NCBI GenBank assembly: GCA_016213105.1
Contig: JACRBN010000001.1
Coordinates: forward strand, 1-64,000
Length of the DNA stretch: 64,000 nucleotides
Source of the DNA: Chloroflexota bacterium
Lineage (GTDB): Bacteria > Chloroflexota > Anaerolineae > Anaerolineales > Villigracilaceae
Reading direction: 5' to 3'
This document shows, one piece after another, positions 60,249 through 64,000 of the stretch. Position numbers and translations under genes: made by a program. How positions within the stretch are numbered: position 1 is the stretch's first letter; each line of letters opens with the position of its first letter. The notes beneath the pieces are model-generated. The model made no database searches, was not told the origin of the DNA, and saw only the letters and a program-made list of their open reading frames with translations.

Positions 60249-61858
60249 ATTAACCGATCCCCCACTGTCACCGAATCGACCCGATAATGACACCCGCGGC
60301 TCTGCCGATTATGCTGCGCGGACTGTGCCACGATCAGCGCGGCTTCGACCGCGTTGCGCAGGCCGATGAGTCCGTCGCTGAGTTTGGTGGTGCGGTAGAA
60401 GGTCTCGATCTCGTTTTGCAGGTGACGCAACTCGCGGATGGCGCGCGAGAGACGGTCACCACTGCGGACAAGTCCCACGTAGTGCCACATGATGTTCTGG
60501 ATGGTCTGCATATCGCCCTGGATCAACGCGGGGTCGCGGTCGTCGGTCAGGCCGCTTTCGTCCCACGGCGGCACGTTGTAGCGCAAATTGCTAATTTGCG
60601 CCTCCGTCGAGCGGGACAAATTGGCAATTTGTCCTACATGCTCCGCGGTTCGATTTCCCCACACCAACCCCTCCAACAGTGACGTGGACGCCAGTCGGTT
60701 CGCGCCGTGCAGACCCGTGCAGGAGACCTCGCCCACCGCGTACAAATTCGCGATGTTCGACTGTCCCCACTCGTCCACTTGCACGCCGCCGCAGAAATAA
60801 TGCGCGGCAGGCACCACGGGGATCGGCTCATGCGTGATGTCAATGCCCGCCTTGAGACAGGTCGCGTAAATGTTGGGGAAGCGTTCGCGGATCCACTCGG
60901 CATCCTTGTGTGAAGCGATGTCGAGCAACACGTACGTGTATGCGTTCTCGGTCATTTCCTGATGGATGGCGCGCGCCACCACATCGCGCGGCGCGAGATC
61001 CTTCCACTCAGGCGCGTACTTTTCCATGAACGGCTGTCCCTCGGGCGTGAGCAGAATCCCGCCCTCGCCGCGCACCGCCTCGCTGATCAGGAATCCCTCG
61101 GCCCCAGGCACGGCCAGCGCGGTCGGGTGGAACTGGACATACTCCGCGTTGATGATCCGCGCCCCCGCCCGCGACGCCATCGCCAGCCCGTCGCCGCGCG
61201 CGCCCACGGGGTTGGTGGTGTTTCGGTAAACGCGCCCCAGCCCGCCCGTCGCGAGAACCGTCACGCCCGCCAATGTCCGATGCACCGCGCCCTTGTTGCG
61301 GTCGAACACGTACGCGCCGTGACAGGTGATCGGCTTGTACGTGTCGAGCGGGTTGCGTGAGTGGTGCGGGTACGTGATCAGGTCAACGGCGGTAGCGTTG
61401 GTGAACCACTGGATGTTGGGCTTCGACTTGAGCAACGCGATGAGTCCGCGCTCGATGGCGCGACCCGTCCCATCGCCGACGTGCAGGATTCGACGACGCG
61501 AATGCGCGGCCTCCTGACCCCATTCCATCGCGCCGCCCTCGCTTCTGTCGAACGGGACGGCGGCCGCGGCAATCAGAATTTTTTCCAGCAACAGAGGTCC
61601 CTCCTCCGCCAGAATGTGCGCTGCGCTCGGCAGGGACGCGCCCGCGCCCGCCTCGAGGATGTCCTTCACCAGCAGGTCGGCGCTGTCGTCGGGACCGCGG
61701 CTGATGATTCCCCCCTGCGCATACCGTGTGTTGGACTCGTGCGGGTCAAGCTCGCGCGTGATGATGGTGATGTGACGGTTGGGAACTTCCGCCAACTTCA
61801 GCGCCGCCGTCGCCCCCGCGATTCCCGTGCCGATGATGAGTACGTCTGTTTGGAGCAT
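60245..61858 (-). CDS. nadB: L-aspartate oxidase NadB
   Basis: 537 residues from MLQTDVLIIGTGIAG; a much longer open frame into nadA is rejected. It oxidises L-aspartate to iminoaspartate, the first step of NAD synthesis. FAD site near the start, RYAQGGI, TGGLGRVYRNTTNP, HPTAL, ISEAVRGEGGIL and GEVSCTGLHGANRLASTSLLEGLVWG are all present. Between the flavin part and the C-terminal helical domain (PPWDESG) lie about 21 residues (QIANLSRSTEAQISNLRYNV) encoded by two palindromic repeats. It starts 2 nt after nadA ends. Confidence 0.93.
   Translation of the reverse strand: MLQTDVLIIGTGIAGATAALKLAEVPNRHITIITRELDPHESNTRYAQGGIISRGPDDSADLLVKDILEAGAGASLPSAAHILAEEGPLLLEKILIAAAAVPFDRSEGGAMEWGQEAAHSRRRILHVGDGTGRAIERGLIALLKSKPNIQWFTNATAVDLITYPHHSRNPLDTYKPITCHGAYVFDRNKGAVHRTLAGVTVLATGGLGRVYRNTTNPVGARGDGLAMASRAGARIINAEYVQFHPTALAVPGAEGFLISEAVRGEGGILLTPEGQPFMEKYAPEWKDLAPRDVVARAIHQEMTENAYTYVLLDIASHKDAEWIRERFPNIYATCLKAGIDITHEPIPVVPAAHYFCGGVQVDEWGQSNIANLYAVGEVSCTGLHGANRLASTSLLEGLVWGNRTAEHVGQIANLSRSTEAQISNLRYNVPPWDESGLTDDRDPALIQGDMQTIQNIMWHYVGLVRSGDRLSRAIRELRHLQNEIETFYRTTKLSDGLIGLRNAVEAALIVAQSAQHNRQSRGCHYRVDSVTVGDRLI
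60581..60634. repeat. Two palindromic repeats inside nadB
   Basis: 60581-60601 is GCGCAAATT-GCT-AATTTGCGC. 60614-60634 is GGACAAATTG-G-CAATTTGTCC. The second shares its 15-bp core with the intergenic palindrome at 7506-7534. Confidence 0.85.
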
Positions 61859-61860
61859 GG

Positions 61861-62904
61861 TTATCCTATCTCGATCATCCTCTGCACCGACCGCGCCGCG
61901 CGGACGCGGATGTCTTCGGGGACTTCGATCACGTAGCGATTGAGTTTCAGCGCGTTGAGCGTGTCTTCCATTGTGATCGTGTTCATGTGCGGACAGCGGA
62001 TCATGCACAGGCGCAGCATGTCCTTTTGTGGGTTCTCGGCGGCGATATTGTCGCCCATCGAGCATTCGGTCAGCACCAGATAGTGGGGGGCTTTTGAGTC
62101 GCGCACGAACTGGATCATGGCGTTGGTGCTGCCCGAAAAATCGGACGCGGCGGTGACATCGGGGCTGCACTCGGGGTGGGACAGCACTGCCACGTCGGGG
62201 AATTGGGCGCGCACGGTTTGGATGTCGTTCACGGTGAATTTCTCGTGGACTTCGCAGCGTCCGCGCCAACCGATCATCTGGAAATCACCTGCGGTGTCGA
62301 ACTGCAATCCATCCACGCCTTTTTTCGGGAAGATGATTTTCCTGCCCAACTCGCGCGCCACGTTTCCGCCCAGATACTCATCGGGCAGGAAGATGACCTT
62401 GTCGGTATTGAGCGACTGCACCACGGCCAGCGCATTGCCCGACGTGCAGCAAATGTCGCTCTCGGCTTTCACATCCGCGTAGGTGTTGACGTAGGTCACG
62501 ACAGGCACGCCAGGGAAGAGTGCTTTCAGGTCACGCACATCCTGCGCAGTGATGGCAGCCGCCAGTGAACAGCCCGCCTTGTCCGAGGGCACGAGCACGG
62601 TCTTGGACGGGTTCAGAATCTTGGCGGTCTCGGCCATGAACTCGACGCCGCAGAAGACGATCACATCCTTGTCGGTCTGCGCGGCCTTGCGGCTCAAGTC
62701 GAGCGAATCGCCTGTGAAATCGGGGATGGAGTAGAACAGCGCAGGCTCCATGTAGTTGTGACCGAGGATGACCGCGTTGCGCTCCACCTTCAACGCGTTG
62801 ATCTCCACGGCGATCTCGGCCTTGATGCGCAGTTCCACATCGGGGACAACCTTGTCGAGTTTCGCCCGCATTTTGTCGTACATGGCTTGAACTTGTTGAT
62901 TCAT
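61861..62904 (-). CDS. nadA: Quinolinate synthase NadA
   Basis: 347 residues. It condenses iminoaspartate with dihydroxyacetone phosphate to quinolinate, using a [4Fe-4S] cluster. Cluster-type cysteines are in KAGCSLA (C112), ICCTSGNA (C152/C153) and IRCPHMNT. Other motifs are ILGHNYMEP, VTYVNTYADVKAESD and LPDEYLGGN. GAGAGG precedes the ATG. It is the middle gene of nadC-nadA-nadB and follows a 78-bp dispersed repeat. Confidence 0.95.
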   Translation of the reverse strand: MNQQVQAMYDKMRAKLDKVVPDVELRIKAEIAVEINALKVERNAVILGHNYMEPALFYSIPDFTGDSLDLSRKAAQTDKDVIVFCGVEFMAETAKILNPSKTVLVPSDKAGCSLAAAITAQDVRDLKALFPGVPVVTYVNTYADVKAESDICCTSGNALAVVQSLNTDKVIFLPDEYLGGNVARELGRKIIFPKKGVDGLQFDTAGDFQMIGWRGRCEVHEKFTVNDIQTVRAQFPDVAVLSHPECSPDVTAASDFSGSTNAMIQFVRDSKAPHYLVLTECSMGDNIAAENPQKDMLRLCMIRCPHMNTITMEDTLNALKLNRYVIEVPEDIRVRAARSVQRMIEIG

Positions 62905-62923
62905 TATTTACCTCTCAGGGTTC

Positions 62924-63001
62924 GTCATTGCGAGCGAAGCGAAGCAATCCCCTGTTCGATGGGGGGACTGCTTCGGCGGAAGAACACTGCCTCACAATGA
63001 C
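62924..63001. repeat. GTCATTGCGAGCGAAGCGAA-type dispersed repeat
   Basis: GTCATTGCGAGCGAAGCGAA on the left, CTTCGGCGGAAG and TCACAATGAC on the right. It lies between nadC and nadA; same family as 8283-8378. Confidence 0.75.
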
Positions 63002-63005
63002 AGAA

Positions 63006-63842
63006 CTAGCGTATGTAATCAAAACTCACATCGAACACTTTAGCGGAGTGGGTTAGCGCGCCGGTGGAGATGAAGTCCACGCCCGTTTCGGCAATGCGGC
63101 GGACGGTCTCCAGCGTGACGTTGCCCGAGGCTTCCAGCTTGGCGCGGCTCGCCGTGCGCTTCACTGCCTCAGCCATCATCTCGACGGTCATATTGTCCAG
63201 CAGGATGCGCTCGACTCCCAGCCCGAGCGCGGACTCCACATCCTCCAGCGTGCGCGCCTCCACCTCGACCTCCAGCCTGCCCCCGTTTAAACGGGCGCGG
63301 CGCACCGCCTCGGCCAGGGACCCGGCGAAGTCGATGTGATTATCCTTGATCAGGATCATGTCGTACAAGCCGATGCGATGATTCTGCCCCCCGCCCAGGC
63401 GCACAGCCAGCTTGTCGGCCATGCGCAGGCCGGGCGCGGTCTTGCGCGTGTCGAGGATGACGGCCTTCGTCCCAGTCACCGCGTCCACGAATTGACGCGT
63501 CAACGTGGCAATGCCCGACATGCGCCCCATGAAATTGAGCGCGGTGCGCTCGGCGGTCAACAGCGCCCGCGCGGACCCCGAGGCCGTCGCAACCACCTGT
63601 CGGTTTTGCACACGGTCGCCGTCCGCGGCTTTGGGTGTGAAGAGGATACCCGCGTCCACGCTGGCGTAGACGGCGCGCGCCACGTCCAGGCCCGCGATCA
63701 CGCCGTCCTGTTTGGCGATGATCTGCCCGTCCAGGCTGGCAGCGGGCGGGATGATGCTGTTCGAGGTGGCGTCCCCCGCGCCGATGTCTTCCGCCAACGC
63801 ACGCTGGATGGCGGACAGGATGTCAGGGTGCAATGCTTCCAT
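63006..63842 (-). CDS. nadC: Nicotinate-nucleotide pyrophosphorylase (carboxylating) NadC
   Basis: 278 residues from MEALHPDILSAIQ, chosen because AAGGAA lies about 7 nt upstream and the upstream codons contain the promoter. It converts quinolinate and PRPP to nicotinate mononucleotide. Motifs: EDIGAGDATS, RTALNFMGRMSGIATLT, LDTRKTAPGLRMADKLAVRLGG, HRIGLYDMILIKDNHI, VEVEARTLEDVE and LDNM. It is the first gene of the nad unit. Confidence 0.95.
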   Translation of the reverse strand: MEALHPDILSAIQRALAEDIGAGDATSNSIIPPAASLDGQIIAKQDGVIAGLDVARAVYASVDAGILFTPKAADGDRVQNRQVVATASGSARALLTAERTALNFMGRMSGIATLTRQFVDAVTGTKAVILDTRKTAPGLRMADKLAVRLGGGQNHRIGLYDMILIKDNHIDFAGSLAEAVRRARLNGGRLEVEVEARTLEDVESALGLGVERILLDNMTVEMMAEAVKRTASRAKLEASGNVTLETVRRIAETGVDFISTGALTHSAKVFDVSFDYIR

Positions 63843-63876
63843 CGAGAGATTCCTTCGGTTGAAGATGAGTGCATGA

Positions 63877-63904
63877 ATTGTAAACCCATGAAAGGACGTG
63901 TCAA
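63877..63904 (-). promoter_or_regulatory. Promoter of nadC
   Basis: On the minus strand: TTGACA (63904-63899), 16-nt spacer, TACAAT (63882-63877). Confidence 0.65.
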
Positions 63905-63916
63905 GGAATAAAACAT

Positions 63917-63955
63917 CCCGCAGGTTTGCGGGCATCAGCCTGTCAAACCTGCGGG
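63917..63955. repeat. CCCGCAGGTTTG inverted repeat
   Basis: 12-bp perfect arms around a 15-nt loop (CGGGCATCAGCCTGT). Either the terminator of an upstream gene outside the window or a dispersed element like 12004-12048. Confidence 0.65.
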
Positions 63956-64000
63956 ACTATTTTTGCTCAGATTAGGGTCCAGTCGACAAGTCAAATCTGT

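Noticed and set aside
61859-62269. 137-codon N-terminal extension of nadB
   Set aside because: It lies wholly within nadA in another frame; MLQTDVLIIGTG is the family start.
1-64000. CRISPR arrays, prophage, insertion sequences, rRNA
   Set aside because: No regularly spaced direct repeats, transposase, integrase or rRNA sequence was seen.

Overview
The window looks like a chromosomal segment of a GC-rich Chloroflexota bacterium, most likely an Anaerolineae member. The basis is inference: Thr/Pro-rich lipoprotein linkers, multi-GAF histidine kinases, a tungsten aldehyde oxidoreductase cluster, kinase-SUMF1 fusions, and many short readable palindromic repeats between and inside genes. No phage, insertion sequence, CRISPR array or rRNA was seen. 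One tRNA (Glu, CUC) is present.

Layout. 1-5.3 kb (minus): a partial DapA-family aldolase, two adjacent TIR proteins (one fused to a SUMF1 domain), and a two-domain MDR/Gfo-Idh-MocA oxidoreductase. 5.6-9.65 kb: tungsten aldehyde:ferredoxin oxidoreductase with two MoaD-like proteins and a radical SAM maturase. 9.8-17.4 kb: M29 aminopeptidase, rhodanese, UPF0316 protein, glucan phosphorylase, lipoprotein and Ser/Thr kinase-SUMF1 fusion. 17.7-28.3 kb (plus): lutA and a lutB-lutC fusion, then the core translation block nusA-ylxR-infB-rbfA-DHH phosphoesterase-truB-ribF. 28.4-33.1 kb: a membrane protein, three tandem paralogous lipoproteins, a double ThyX-like protein and a LysM lipoprotein. 33.2-36.2 kb (minus): a peptide-type solute-binding protein and a surface metallopeptidase-like protein.

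36.3-51.1 kb holds a tightly spaced ten-gene plus-strand cluster behind a near-consensus promoter: DUF4388 protein, MglA-like GTPase, alpha/beta hydrolase, V4R protein, hexapeptide-repeat protein, a homologue of cyanobacterial acyl-ACP reductase, a response regulator with degenerate GGDEF, a 2470-residue histidine kinase with about eleven GAF domains, a CheY-like regulator and a hydrolase paralogue that has lost its nucleophile serine. This is the best candidate here for an undescribed system, possibly linking signalling to acyl-lipid metabolism.

51.2-59.7 kb: tRNA-Glu, an EamA transporter, then a minus-strand catabolic cluster (class II aldolase, class III aminotransferase, FGGY kinase, MFS transporter) interrupted by a vapBC-type pair, and a divergent TetR regulator whose two operators overlap both promoters. 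59.9-63.9 kb (minus): nadC-nadA-nadB plus a small unknown gene overlapping the nadB stop.

Two window-wide patterns stand out. Members of dispersed repeat families sit in-frame inside at least four enzymes (oxidoreductase, lutBC, thyX-like, nadB), mostly at domain junctions. Four genes (17713, 25303, 39205, 58432) have a -10 hexamer exactly 6 nt before the ATG, which points to leaderless mRNAs.
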